Part shown: positions 16,486 to 23,554 of the stretch, piece after piece
Layout of the letters: every line of letters starts with the position of its first letter
How positions within the stretch are numbered: position 1 is the stretch's first letter
NCBI RefSeq assembly: GCF_022647665.1
Contig: NZ_CP071872.1
Coordinates: 434,001 to 498,000 of the forward strand
Source: Streptomyces formicae
GTDB taxonomy: Bacteria > Actinomycetota > Actinomycetes > Streptomycetales > Streptomycetaceae
Reading direction: 5' to 3'
Length of the DNA stretch: 64,000 nucleotides
Notes under the pieces: model-generated
Told to the model about the DNA's origin: nothing
What the model saw: the letters and a program-made list of their open reading frames with translations, nothing else
The model's database searches: none
Program-made: the position numbers and the translations under genes

Positions 16486-17409
16486 TCAGGTGGGGTCGGA
16501 GGAGGACCGCAGCGTCGTAGTGCCGTCGTTCGTGACGCCGGCGGTCTCCCGGCGGCGCCGGCTATAGAACCAGTTGGGTACGGGTGGCCCGTCGCGGCGC
16601 AAGAGGTAGGTGGCGTCCTGGAGGCGCCGACATTCCTGGACGGGAACATCTCCGGGCCTGTCCCGGTGCTCGTCCCAAACGTCGTGGATATCGTCTTCGA
16701 CTTGTCGGCGCTTAGTGGACTGCTGCCAATGGCTTTGCGCGAGTTCGATGGTGTCGAGGAGCGCAGGGGTGCTGGGTAGGAACAGCGCCACGAGGAAGGT
16801 GAGCAGCGTCATGTCGCGTACGAGGGCGAAGATGACGATCGAGAGGGCCCACACGCTGCCGCTGATCGCAAGAAAGGTTCCGTAGGCACGGTGGTCTCGG
16901 CGGCTCCAGACGGCGCTCTGGCGCTGGCACAGGAGGACATCGCCCGGCCAGGGGGTGTCGCCCAGGTCGACGCTGTACCAGTCGAAGTAGGGCCCGCGGT
17001 CGCGGATGTGGCGGGCGGCTGAAGAGACGTCGTCCGGTACTGGTGGGCGCCCCGCGACTGCTTGGTTCCACGGCAGGTGGAAAAGCTTGGTGTCGTACAA
17101 CTCCTGGATATCCACAGCGTTTTGGGTGGCGTTCCGCTCCAGTCCTGAGAGCACGGTCCTGCCCAGAACCAGCCAGACAGCAGCGACCGCTCCGCGGGTG
17201 CCCGTGCTTCCGGGGAGGAAGACCGCGAACAGGGGCGCGGTCAGAGCTAGAAGGACGTTTCCCCAGGTCTTGACACGACGCCATCGCAGTCCCGTTTTGT
17301 ACAGGTGGGAGTAAGCCAGCAGCCTGTTCAGGTGCTCTGGCTGGTCCTGGCGCTCCTTGATCCGACCGGAGGCACCGTGCGGTACTGGCAACTGCTGACC
17401 CTGGGTCAT
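16486..17409 (-). CDS. S-4TM family putative pore-forming effector of CBASS
   Basis: 307 aa. Four membrane segments are visible, in pairs: about 50-66, 74-90, 178-198 and 200-222. The family signature IQELYDTKLFHLPWN (101-115) sits between the pairs. S-4TM proteins are predicted membrane-disrupting effectors linked to nucleotide-second-messenger defence genes. ATG 17409 overlaps the CD-NTase stop (ATGA), which makes it the last cistron of the operon. Expected role: on binding the cyclic nucleotide made by the CD-NTase it permeabilises the inner membrane and kills the infected cell. A longer frame from 17502 runs inside the upstream gene and is not needed. Confidence 0.85.
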   Translation of the reverse strand: MTQGQQLPVPHGASGRIKERQDQPEHLNRLLAYSHLYKTGLRWRRVKTWGNVLLALTAPLFAVFLPGSTGTRGAVAAVWLVLGRTVLSGLERNATQNAVDIQELYDTKLFHLPWNQAVAGRPPVPDDVSSAARHIRDRGPYFDWYSVDLGDTPWPGDVLLCQRQSAVWSRRDHRAYGTFLAISGSVWALSIVIFALVRDMTLLTFLVALFLPSTPALLDTIELAQSHWQQSTKRRQVEDDIHDVWDEHRDRPGDVPVQECRRLQDATYLLRRDGPPVPNWFYSRRRRETAGVTNDGTTTLRSSSDPT

Positions 17410-18290
17410 GACTTGACGAAGAGAGGGCCGAAGAGTTCCTGCCACTTCGCCAGTGCCCCGCCAGTGCGGCCCGAGCGCTCCAGCCGGATGGCCTCGGTGC
17501 ACACGGCTTCCGCCGCGCGCAGGGCACGCTGGGCGGCTTCAAGCTTGCCGGGCTGGCCGTCGAACATGTCGGAGACGTCCGGGCCGAGGTGCGCCGGGTC
17601 CGGCCACCGCTGAGCAATGGCGCTGATGGCCGTGGTGAAGAACTGGCGCAGTTCCAGGGGATACGGCCCCACCCAGGCGCCTGTGAGGAGCTTCAAGGCC
17701 ATGACCTCGATGAGGAAGGACGACTCGATGGGATGATCGTGGTTGCGGTTCCACGTCTTGACCATCTTGACAACGGGCTTCCATCGCTCGGAGAAAGCGT
17801 TGTTCGCCTCGGTCGCGAGTTCCGCGTGCACCTTCGGGTTGGTGGGGATCCACTCGGCCAGTACGTCGTCGGGGATCAGGTAGTGGTCCTCTTCGGCAAA
17901 GCCCGGCACGACGTCGAAGGAGACCACGTCGCCGGTGAGGTCGTCGACGAGCTTCACTCCGAAGTCGACTCGTACGGCGCGCCGGTCGCAGCACACGCGA
18001 TCCTCACCGTAGATAGGGGCCAGGACCTTGCGCACGGCCTCAAGAACCTCGTGGGGATGCAGGTCGAGGTAAGCCGTGTCCTTGAGGACGACCATGATGT
18101 CGACGTCCGCCAACGGCTTGGTCTTGGTGTTGCGCCGGTATGCACCGGTGAGGAAGGTGTCTTCGACATCGAGAGCGGTCTCAAGTTCCTTGCGGATGCT
18201 CTGCTGTCGGTGGCTGGCCTTCTGGGACTCCGTCTCGGTGATCTCCAGATTCCCGCGGAACTTCTCGAAGGCTTCGGGGATGCTCATCAT
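17406..18290 (-). CDS. CD-NTase (cGAS/DncV-like nucleotidyltransferase) of a type III CBASS
   Basis: 294 aa. The nucleotidyltransferase core shows TGAYRRNT (residues 48-55, the usual GS motif with Ala in place of Ser), the metal-binding pair D62 and D64 in ADVDIMVVL, and the third Asp D126 in VSFDVVP. The C-terminal helical half has WNRNHDHPIESSFLIEVMAL, typical of the family. Such enzymes make cyclic di- or trinucleotides after phage sensing. Here activity is probably gated by the HORMA partner. The start is the first of two ATGs (18290), which overlaps the HORMA stop. The nucleotide product cannot be read from the sequence. Confidence 0.92.
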   Translation of the reverse strand: MMSIPEAFEKFRGNLEITETESQKASHRQQSIRKELETALDVEDTFLTGAYRRNTKTKPLADVDIMVVLKDTAYLDLHPHEVLEAVRKVLAPIYGEDRVCCDRRAVRVDFGVKLVDDLTGDVVSFDVVPGFAEEDHYLIPDDVLAEWIPTNPKVHAELATEANNAFSERWKPVVKMVKTWNRNHDHPIESSFLIEVMALKLLTGAWVGPYPLELRQFFTTAISAIAQRWPDPAHLGPDVSDMFDGQPGKLEAAQRALRAAEAVCTEAIRLERSGRTGGALAKWQELFGPLFVKS

Positions 18291-18808
18291 GATGCTGTCC
18301 GGGTGTAGTAGGAGAGTCCGGCGCCCAGACTTCCGCCGCCGATGGCAGTGCCGACATCGTGACGGGTGAATCCGGCGGTGGACCGCAGGTTGGTCGTGGA
18401 CCACCCGGGGACGTCCGGGCGTCCTGCGCTGGTGGTGGCGATGAAGCGGTAGTCACACTGCGACGGGAAACTGCCTGCCTTGCGCACTGTGTAGTAGACG
18501 GTGTCGGGATCCAGCCACAACTCACCGTCGCCGTTGGGGTAGTACCCGTAGTCGATGGTGAAGTCGAACCGCCCGACGAGATCGTCCCCGTACGCCAGGC
18601 GAGGGTCGTAAATCTCCATGACGAGGGCTCGCAGGTGCTGGGACTCGAGCCAAGCGGCGATACCGGCCTCCAGGACGGACCACTGACCGGTCAACCTAGC
18701 TGGGTCGAGGCCGCTCGATTTGACGATCTTACGAAGGCTGTTGACGAGCCCGGTGGCCACGTGTGTGGCCGCGTAGGCATGCGTGTTGACGCGGACGGCG
18801 GTGCTCAT
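18287..18808 (-). CDS. Bacterial HORMA-domain protein of CBASS
   Basis: 173 aa. The start (NTHAYAATHVATGLVNSLRKIVKSSGLDP) and the middle (WLESQHLRALVMEIYDPR, then FDFTIDYGYY) match the bacterial HORMA_1 group. The C-terminal third is the presumed safety-belt region. In known systems HORMA proteins bind peptide ligands, close, and switch on the CD-NTase, while the TRIP13-like ATPase reopens them. Both partners are encoded in the same operon. Start ATG 18808 overlaps the upstream stop by four bases. Confidence 0.88.
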   Translation of the reverse strand: MSTAVRVNTHAYAATHVATGLVNSLRKIVKSSGLDPARLTGQWSVLEAGIAAWLESQHLRALVMEIYDPRLAYGDDLVGRFDFTIDYGYYPNGDGELWLDPDTVYYTVRKAGSFPSQCDYRFIATTSAGRPDVPGWSTTNLRSTAGFTRHDVGTAIGGGSLGAGLSYYTRTAS

Positions 18809-19272
18809 GGCGCCTCCAGCTCGGCGGTATTGATCACGATCCGCACCTCGTGCGCCTGGGCGCTCGCGGTGTCGTCGACGTCGTCGTCCAAAGACCGGAC
18901 CGTGATCTGCGAGTGTCCGGCCAGGGCAGCGCGCAGTTCGTCGAGGTCATCCGCAGCGCAGGGCAGCGACAGCGTCCAACCCGGCTGGTCCAGAGGGCGG
19001 GACATCAACGGGGTTTCGTCCTCGGCGGCGTCGAAAGCATCGGCACCGTGGACCGTACGGATCCGGATGCGTGGCCCTGTGACGGGCAGCACCACGATCG
19101 GGGCACCGCTTGTGTACTCCTCGGCGATGATCACAGCACTCGGACCGCCGGCCGACAGCAGCGTGGGTCGGGCCGGACTCCCCTCTGGCGCGAGAAGATC
19201 GACGATGACTTGCCAGGTTTGGGACGAAGCGCGGTACGGCACGGACGCGATGCGACGGGCAGTGACGTTCAT
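18805..19272 (-). CDS. Uncharacterised 155-aa CBASS-operon protein
   Basis: ATG 19272 overlaps the TRIP13 stop and the gene's own stop overlaps the HORMA start, so it is an integral cistron. No known domain was recognised. The predicted character is mostly short beta strands (WQVIVDLL, SAVIIAEE, PIVVLPVTG, RIRIRTV) followed by an acidic helix-turn region (DDLDELRAAL, then SLDDDVDD) and a final strand (HEVRIVIN). No signal, membrane segment or catalytic motif is visible. It might be a highly divergent second HORMA protein, as some type III systems encode two, or a new regulatory or target-sensing component. Confidence 0.8.
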   Translation of the reverse strand: MNVTARRIASVPYRASSQTWQVIVDLLAPEGSPARPTLLSAGGPSAVIIAEEYTSGAPIVVLPVTGPRIRIRTVHGADAFDAAEDETPLMSRPLDQPGWTLSLPCAADDLDELRAALAGHSQITVRSLDDDVDDTASAQAHEVRIVINTAELEAP

Positions 19273-20186
19273 GAGGTCTCCCGAGCATGGCCGATGGCAT
19301 CCAGGAGGTCCTGAACGGTGACGCGGTTCGGGTCGCCTTGTGCCTCCGGGTTGCGGGAGCACGCGGCGGCGACTGCCTTCCGAAGTCGCCGACCGTCGAG
19401 TCCCTCGGCATGATCGGCCGCCACGTCGAGGGAGTCGGCCGTCAACAGGGAACGAGCACCTGGAAAGGCGGCGGCGATCGCCGTGACGGTGTGCTCCAGG
19501 ATCCAGCGGCGGGCTGTCCGGTCGGGAAGCGGAACACGGATGACGGTGTCCGCGCGGGAAGTCAGGGCCGGGTCGATCGCGTCGGGAAAGTTGCTCGTGG
19601 CGAGGACGAAGACGTGGGGGTGCCGACGCGCGAGGCGATCGAGTCCGACCAGGGCCGCGTCTACCGCACGGTGTACGTCCACCGGGTTGGCGTCCATGGA
19701 CAGGGCTGCGCGGTCGGTCAGCAGGGTCTCCACCTCATCGACAAGCACAACGAGAGGGCCGACGTTCGCCGTTTCGTCGAGAACAGTGCCGAAGAGATTT
19801 TCCACGCTGCGCTGGCTTCGGCCCAGCGAGGCACTGGCCAGGGCGTGAGGGTCCACCTCGACGAACACCCAGGGGGGATCAGAAGGAAGACCTCGGGCGA
19901 TCTTGTCGGCGAGTCCGCGGGCGACGGTGGTCTTGCCCACGCCCGGCTCGCCGGTGAGGAGGGTGATGCCGTGCAGGGGTACGGCATCGAAGGGGACGGC
20001 CTGACGGAGCTGGATGCCGGCCACAGCGCCGCGGAGCATCAGGTCCTTCATGTCAGTGGGCAGTGCGATGCTCGCCCATGCCTCTTGAAACTCCGTGTCA
20101 GGGAGGAGCCGGGCGTCCGCCACTCCAGGAAGCGAGGCATCAGGGAGGGCGCGGTGGCCGATAGAGAGAAGTGCGGTGTCGCTCAT
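19269..20186 (-). CDS. TRIP13/Pch2-like AAA+ ATPase of type III CBASS
   Basis: 305 aa. Walker A GEPGVGKT (79-86), Walker B VLVDEVE (D150, E151), sensor-1 N199 in LATSNF and an arginine finger candidate R211 (SRADTVIRV) are all present. The HAD-like small domain with LDGRRLRKAV ends the protein. It matches the remodelling ATPases that unfold closed HORMA proteins and so keep CBASS off. First gene of the operon, start ATG 20186 behind AAAGGA, with 238 bp to the divergent regulator gene. Confidence 0.9.
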   Translation of the reverse strand: MSDTALLSIGHRALPDASLPGVADARLLPDTEFQEAWASIALPTDMKDLMLRGAVAGIQLRQAVPFDAVPLHGITLLTGEPGVGKTTVARGLADKIARGLPSDPPWVFVEVDPHALASASLGRSQRSVENLFGTVLDETANVGPLVVLVDEVETLLTDRAALSMDANPVDVHRAVDAALVGLDRLARRHPHVFVLATSNFPDAIDPALTSRADTVIRVPLPDRTARRWILEHTVTAIAAAFPGARSLLTADSLDVAADHAEGLDGRRLRKAVAAACSRNPEAQGDPNRVTVQDLLDAIGHARETS

Positions 20187-20293
20187 CAGGCGGTCCTTTC
20201 CGGATCCACGACCAAGACGAACAGAAGTGCACAGCGGTACTGGAGATCCGGAATACAGCTAGGGGGACCAGCAGCGACTCAGACTGTACGGCA

Positions 20294-20311
20294 TGTACCG
20301 AACGAGGTACA
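20294..20311. promoter_or_regulatory. Palindromic operator candidate between CBASS and its regulator
   Basis: TGTACC (20294-20299), GAACGA, GGTACA (20306-20311), with an extra half-site TGTACG at 20285-20290. It lies in the divergent promoter region of the TRIP13 gene (start 20186) and the XRE gene (start 20425), where a CapH-type repressor would be expected to bind. Confidence 0.5.
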
Positions 20312-20424
20312 ACCGAGTTCCGGGGCGCATAGTGGAGGGGTGGAGTGATCAGCCCTAGGTGATCGTCTTAGAGTCGCCACGCTACGGTGCGCTGGAAGGG
20401 ATCCAGCGGAGGGAGGTGGCCGGG

Positions 20425-20907
20425 ATGGACGAGCCCATCGATATCGACGCACTGCAGACGCTCGTACAGCAACATCGTGCACATCTGGGTTTGAGCCTGC
20501 GCGCGGCGGCTGAACAGGCCGATGTGCCGTTCAACACTCTAGCCAGGGTGGAGAAGGGGCACCTGCCCGACCTCGCCAACTTCACCCGGATCGTCGACTG
20601 GCTGGGACTGCCTCCTGAGCGTTTCTTCCAACCGACGCGGCTTCGCACGGAGAGCACGCCGGATGTCATCGCCTATCACCTGTCGCGTGACCCCAACCTG
20701 ACCGAGGCCGCTGCCGAGAAGATCGCTGGGCTGGTGAAGGAGCTCTACGGGAGCCTGGCTGTGCGCGAGATCGGGGTGAAGGTGCACCTGAGGGCGGCGT
20801 CGACCTTCACCCCTCAGGCCAGCCGTAAGCTCACAGATCTGCTCAGCGCCATGCAGAGCAAGCTGATGGCCTCCGGGGCGGGCGAATCCGCTCGAGAAGG
20901 TGGCTGA
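20425..20907 (+). CDS. XRE-family repressor, CapH-like, divergent from CBASS
   Basis: 160 aa from ATG 20425, preceded by GGAGGGAGG. The HTH_3 domain is at residues about 10-65 (LSLRAAAEQADVPFNTLARVEKG). The C-terminal 90 residues are helical and may hold dimerisation and the peptidase-cleavable region. It is two bases from the following metallopeptidase gene. This pair matches the CapH/CapP arrangement, in which CapH represses CBASS transcription and CapP cleaves CapH in response to DNA damage. CapH proteins I know of are shorter, so this is a related rather than identical type. Confidence 0.8.
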   Translation: MDEPIDIDALQTLVQQHRAHLGLSLRAAAEQADVPFNTLARVEKGHLPDLANFTRIVDWLGLPPERFFQPTRLRTESTPDVIAYHLSRDPNLTEAAAEKIAGLVKELYGSLAVREIGVKVHLRAASTFTPQASRKLTDLLSAMQSKLMASGAGESAREGG

Positions 20908-20909
20908 GA

Positions 20910-21476
20910 GTGCGACGAGGATTCAAGTCGGAAGCGGAACGGCTGGCGGAGCGGGTGCGTGCCCAGATCGGTTTGCGCCCCGACGTGCCCCCGGACGTCT
21001 TCCAACTCGCCGATCACCTGCGTGTCGAGGTGATTGATGCGCAGGAACTGGTCGGTATGGACAGCCTGCAGGAGCTGGAGCTGCTACAGCCTGGGGCCTT
21101 TTCCGCCGCCACCTTTCATCTGCCGGGTGGTCGTACTGTCGCTGTCTACAACCCCTGCAACGAGCCCGCGCGTACGAAGAGCGACATCGCCCACGAGCTG
21201 GCCCATGTGCTGCTCGGCCACGAGGTACGGGAAGTGCAACAGATCGGCGGGCATGCATTTTTTACGTGCAACCCGGAGCAGGAAGAGGAGGCGAACTGGC
21301 TGGCCGGCTGCCTGCTCTTGCCCCGTCAGCTTCTGCTCCGGCATGCGTATGCGGGAACCGATGCTCAGGCACTTGCGGCCGCTGCCGGGGTCAGCGTGCC
21401 TATGGCGCGTTTCCGTTTGAATACCAGCGGTGTCCTGCTCCAAGCGCGGCGTAGCCGAGCAGCCCGGAGCCGGTGA
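20910..21476 (+). CDS. ImmA/IrrE-type zinc metallopeptidase, CapP-like
   Basis: 188 aa from GTG 20910. The zinc site is HELAHVLLGHE at residues 95-105 (H95, H99, catalytic E96). The third ligand is probably one of the acidic residues in QEEEANWLAGCLLLP, the standard continuation of the COG2856 family. It would cleave the partner XRE repressor and release CBASS from repression. No membrane anchor. Confidence 0.85.
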   Translation: MRRGFKSEAERLAERVRAQIGLRPDVPPDVFQLADHLRVEVIDAQELVGMDSLQELELLQPGAFSAATFHLPGGRTVAVYNPCNEPARTKSDIAHELAHVLLGHEVREVQQIGGHAFFTCNPEQEEEANWLAGCLLLPRQLLLRHAYAGTDAQALAAAAGVSVPMARFRLNTSGVLLQARRSRAARSR

Positions 21477-21640
21477 AACGGACTTGGCGAAGTCGGCCTG
21501 TTCGGCTTCCTGAAGGGGGGCGGGCTCCGGCTGTCGGGCCGACAGCCGTACGTACAACTGCGAGGAGCAGTTGCGGCAGTACACCGCTCGTTCGGCTGTT
21601 CCGCTCGGGGTAGCTTCCCGCGGTTCGGAGCCCAAATGCC

Positions 21641-22192
21641 TCACCGGCCCCGACGACCTCTCCACGCCTGCGGCACGGGGTCCGGCTGTGGGGCCTCAGA
21701 CGCGGTGATGATGCGGCGTACGGTCCACCGCCTCTCGTGACCACCCTCTTCGACGCACTCAAGCGTCACCTCAAGCTCGAACGGTGAAGGGCCTTCGTGC
21801 TCCATCTGGGCGATGAGGTCGATCCGCTTCCCCGGCGCCACGGCGGTGAACCGCTTCTCGCGTCCTTCCGACTCATAGCTGCCCGTGTCTGGCGCCAAGT
21901 GGCGGACGTCAGGTCCGTCGATCCGCAGGGTGAGGCTGGACAGAGGCGTCGCCTGCTCCACCGTGATGGTCGCGGTGACGAAGCGCTCCCCGATGTTGCC
22001 CCAGACCCACTGCGCGTCGCTCACTTGGAAGACCGGAGTGGCTGCTTCGTCCCGGGCCTGCCGAGCATCGTTCAGGGCCTCCTGCGCGACACGCGACTGC
22101 TCGCGCGCGGACCAGCCCTGCCAGATCGCGACGGCGGCTGCCCCCACAGCGATCCCGGCGCCGACCCATGAACTCAGGTCTCCGGCTTCCAC
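21641..22192 (-). CDS. Small membrane-anchored protein of unknown function
   Basis: 183 aa from GTG 22192, which has GGGAGGGGA seven bases upstream; the frame stays open up into the tRNA but that part is not coding. One N-terminal membrane helix (residues 6-24) is followed by a short coiled-coil-like Ala/Gln/Arg segment. A soluble beta-rich domain follows (FVTATITVEQ, RIDLIAQM, FELEVTLECVEEG). This plan is common in single-pass proteins next to phage defence or transporter genes, but I do not recognise the domain. Last gene before the tRNA. Confidence 0.65.
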   Translation of the reverse strand: MEAGDLSSWVGAGIAVGAAAVAIWQGWSAREQSRVAQEALNDARQARDEAATPVFQVSDAQWVWGNIGERFVTATITVEQATPLSSLTLRIDGPDVRHLAPDTGSYESEGREKRFTAVAPGKRIDLIAQMEHEGPSPFELEVTLECVEEGGHERRWTVRRIITASEAPQPDPVPQAWRGRRGR

Positions 22193-22259
22193 TCGTGTCC
22201 CCTCCCCGTGCCATGCCGCTCTGAGGCGAGCTCCGAAGCTCCGGTCTACCCACAAGCGC

Positions 22260-22308
22260 GGGAGCCGACTGGGAGCCAGGTTCCGAACTCGGCTCCCAAA
22301 TGGCTCCC
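22260..22308. repeat. Symmetric 11-bp-spaced repeats next to tRNA-Pro, candidate integrase/excisionase arm sites
   Basis: GGGAGCC at 22260 and 22271, then the inverted form GGCTCCC at 22291 and 22302. Each pair has an 11-bp period and the two pairs are separated by a 13-bp centre containing TTCCGAA. The set lies about 75 bp from the tRNA 3' end. Confidence 0.5.
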
Positions 22309-22328
22309 AAAGCGGCCCCCGGAACCAT

Positions 22329-22365
22329 TCAGGGGCCCGACCCGCGATGCGGATCAGGCCCCTGA
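22329..22365 (-). terminator. tRNA-Pro terminator hairpin
   Basis: TCAGGGGCC (22329-22337) pairs with GGCCCCTGA (22357-22365). It lies 16 bases beyond the tRNA 3' end on the minus strand. Confidence 0.7.
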
Positions 22366-22380
22366 CCTGGTACTTCACTG

Positions 22381-22454
22381 TCGGGGTGGCGGGATTTGAA
22401 CCCACGACCTCTTCGTCCCGAACGAAGCGCGCTGCCAAGCTGCGCTACACCCCG
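22381..22454 (-). tRNA. tRNA-Pro (anticodon CGG)
   Basis: Reading the minus strand, the acceptor stem CGGGGTG/CACCCCG is perfect. The D arm AGCGCAGCTTGGCAGCGC and T arm with GGTTCAAATCC are standard. The anticodon stem CTTCG/CGAAG closes a TTCGGGA loop with anticodon CGG. CCA is not encoded. The gene is intact, and its 3' end points into the accessory island, as for a tRNA used as an integration target. Confidence 0.95.
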
Positions 22455-22606
22455 ATGTCATCCGCTCTCGCGGCGACGTCGTTTACTTTAGCCCACGCGC
22501 GCCCGGAGACGAAATCCGGTTCCGCGGGTCCTCAGCGCGTCCTCAGCGGTTCCCCAGCGGGCCAGCAGCAGATCGCCGGTGGACCCTCGCCGGGCGCTCC
22601 AGCAGG

Positions 22607-23554
22607 TCATTCGTGGGGCGTCAGGGTCAGCAGTGTCGCCTCCGGGGGGCAGGCGAAGCGGACCGGGGTGTAGCGGTTGGTGCCGCAGCCGGCCGAGACG
22701 TGGAGGTGGGAGGTGCGGCCCGCGGCCTCGTGGGTGGAGAGGCCCCTGGCGCGGTCGGTGTCGATGTCGCAGTTGGTGACCAGGGCGCCGTAGAAGGGGA
22801 CGCGGAGCTGGCCGCCGTGGGTGTGGCCGGCCAGGATCAGGGGGTAGCCGTCGGCGGTGAAGGCGTCGAGGGAGCGGATGTACGGGGCGTGGACGACGGC
22901 GAGGGAGAGGTCGGCGTCGTGTTCGGGGCCGCCCGCGACCGCGTCGTAGCGGTCGCGCTTGATGTGGGGGTCGTCCAGGCCGGTGAAGGCCAGTTCCAGG
23001 GAGTCCAGCTTCAGCCGGCCGCGGGCGTTGCCGAGGTTCACCCAGCCCGCCGCGTCGAAGGCGTCGCGCAGCCCCTCCCACGGGTTGTGGACGGCGCCGA
23101 CCGCAGGGGCGTTGCCGTTGAGGCCGTGGCGGCCCTGGGCCTTCTCGAAGAGATAGCGGGCGGGGTTGCGCAGCTTCGGGCCGTAGTAGTCGTTGGAGCC
23201 GAAGACGTAGACGCCGGGGAAATCGAGGAGTGGGCCCAGCGCGTCGAGGACCTCGGGCACGCCCTTGGGGTCCGACAGGTTGTCGCCGGTGTTGACGACG
23301 AAGTCGGGGCGCAGGCCCGCAAGCGACTGCAGCCAGGCACGCTTCTTGCGCTGGCCGCTGACCATGTGGATGTCGGAGACCTGGAGGACGCGCAGCGGGC
23401 GCATCCCGCGTGGCAGGACGGGGACCGTCAGCCGGCGGAGCCGGAACGAGCGGGCTTCGAATCCCGCGGCGTAGACGAGACCGGCGGCGCCGACTGCTGC
23501 GACACCGGCCGTGATTTTGAGGGGGACCCCGTAGCCCCGGTGGCTTCCGCGCAT
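22607..23554 (-). CDS. Metallophosphoesterase, membrane-anchored
   Basis: 315 aa from ATG 23554. A single N-terminal membrane helix (residues about 12-28) precedes a calcineurin-like domain with VSDIH, NTGDN, GSNDYYGP (in place of GNHD/E) and GHTHGGQ metal-binding motifs. This is the YkuE/YaeI-like group, which hydrolyses phosphodiesters, possibly lipid-linked, at the membrane. The longer open frame that reaches 24844 is a shadow of the glycosyltransferase gene upstream. It overlaps the 3' end of that gene by 127 bp. Confidence 0.88.
   Translation of the reverse strand: MRGSHRGYGVPLKITAGVAAVGAAGLVYAAGFEARSFRLRRLTVPVLPRGMRPLRVLQVSDIHMVSGQRKKRAWLQSLAGLRPDFVVNTGDNLSDPKGVPEVLDALGPLLDFPGVYVFGSNDYYGPKLRNPARYLFEKAQGRHGLNGNAPAVGAVHNPWEGLRDAFDAAGWVNLGNARGRLKLDSLELAFTGLDDPHIKRDRYDAVAGGPEHDADLSLAVVHAPYIRSLDAFTADGYPLILAGHTHGGQLRVPFYGALVTNCDIDTDRARGLSTHEAAGRTSHLHVSAGCGTNRYTPVRFACPPEATLLTLTPHE

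Noticed and set aside
1..22380. Second copy of the tRNA-Pro 3' end as the left attachment site
   Set aside because: I could not find a matching stretch by reading the window; it probably lies outside or has diverged. A computed repeat search is needed.
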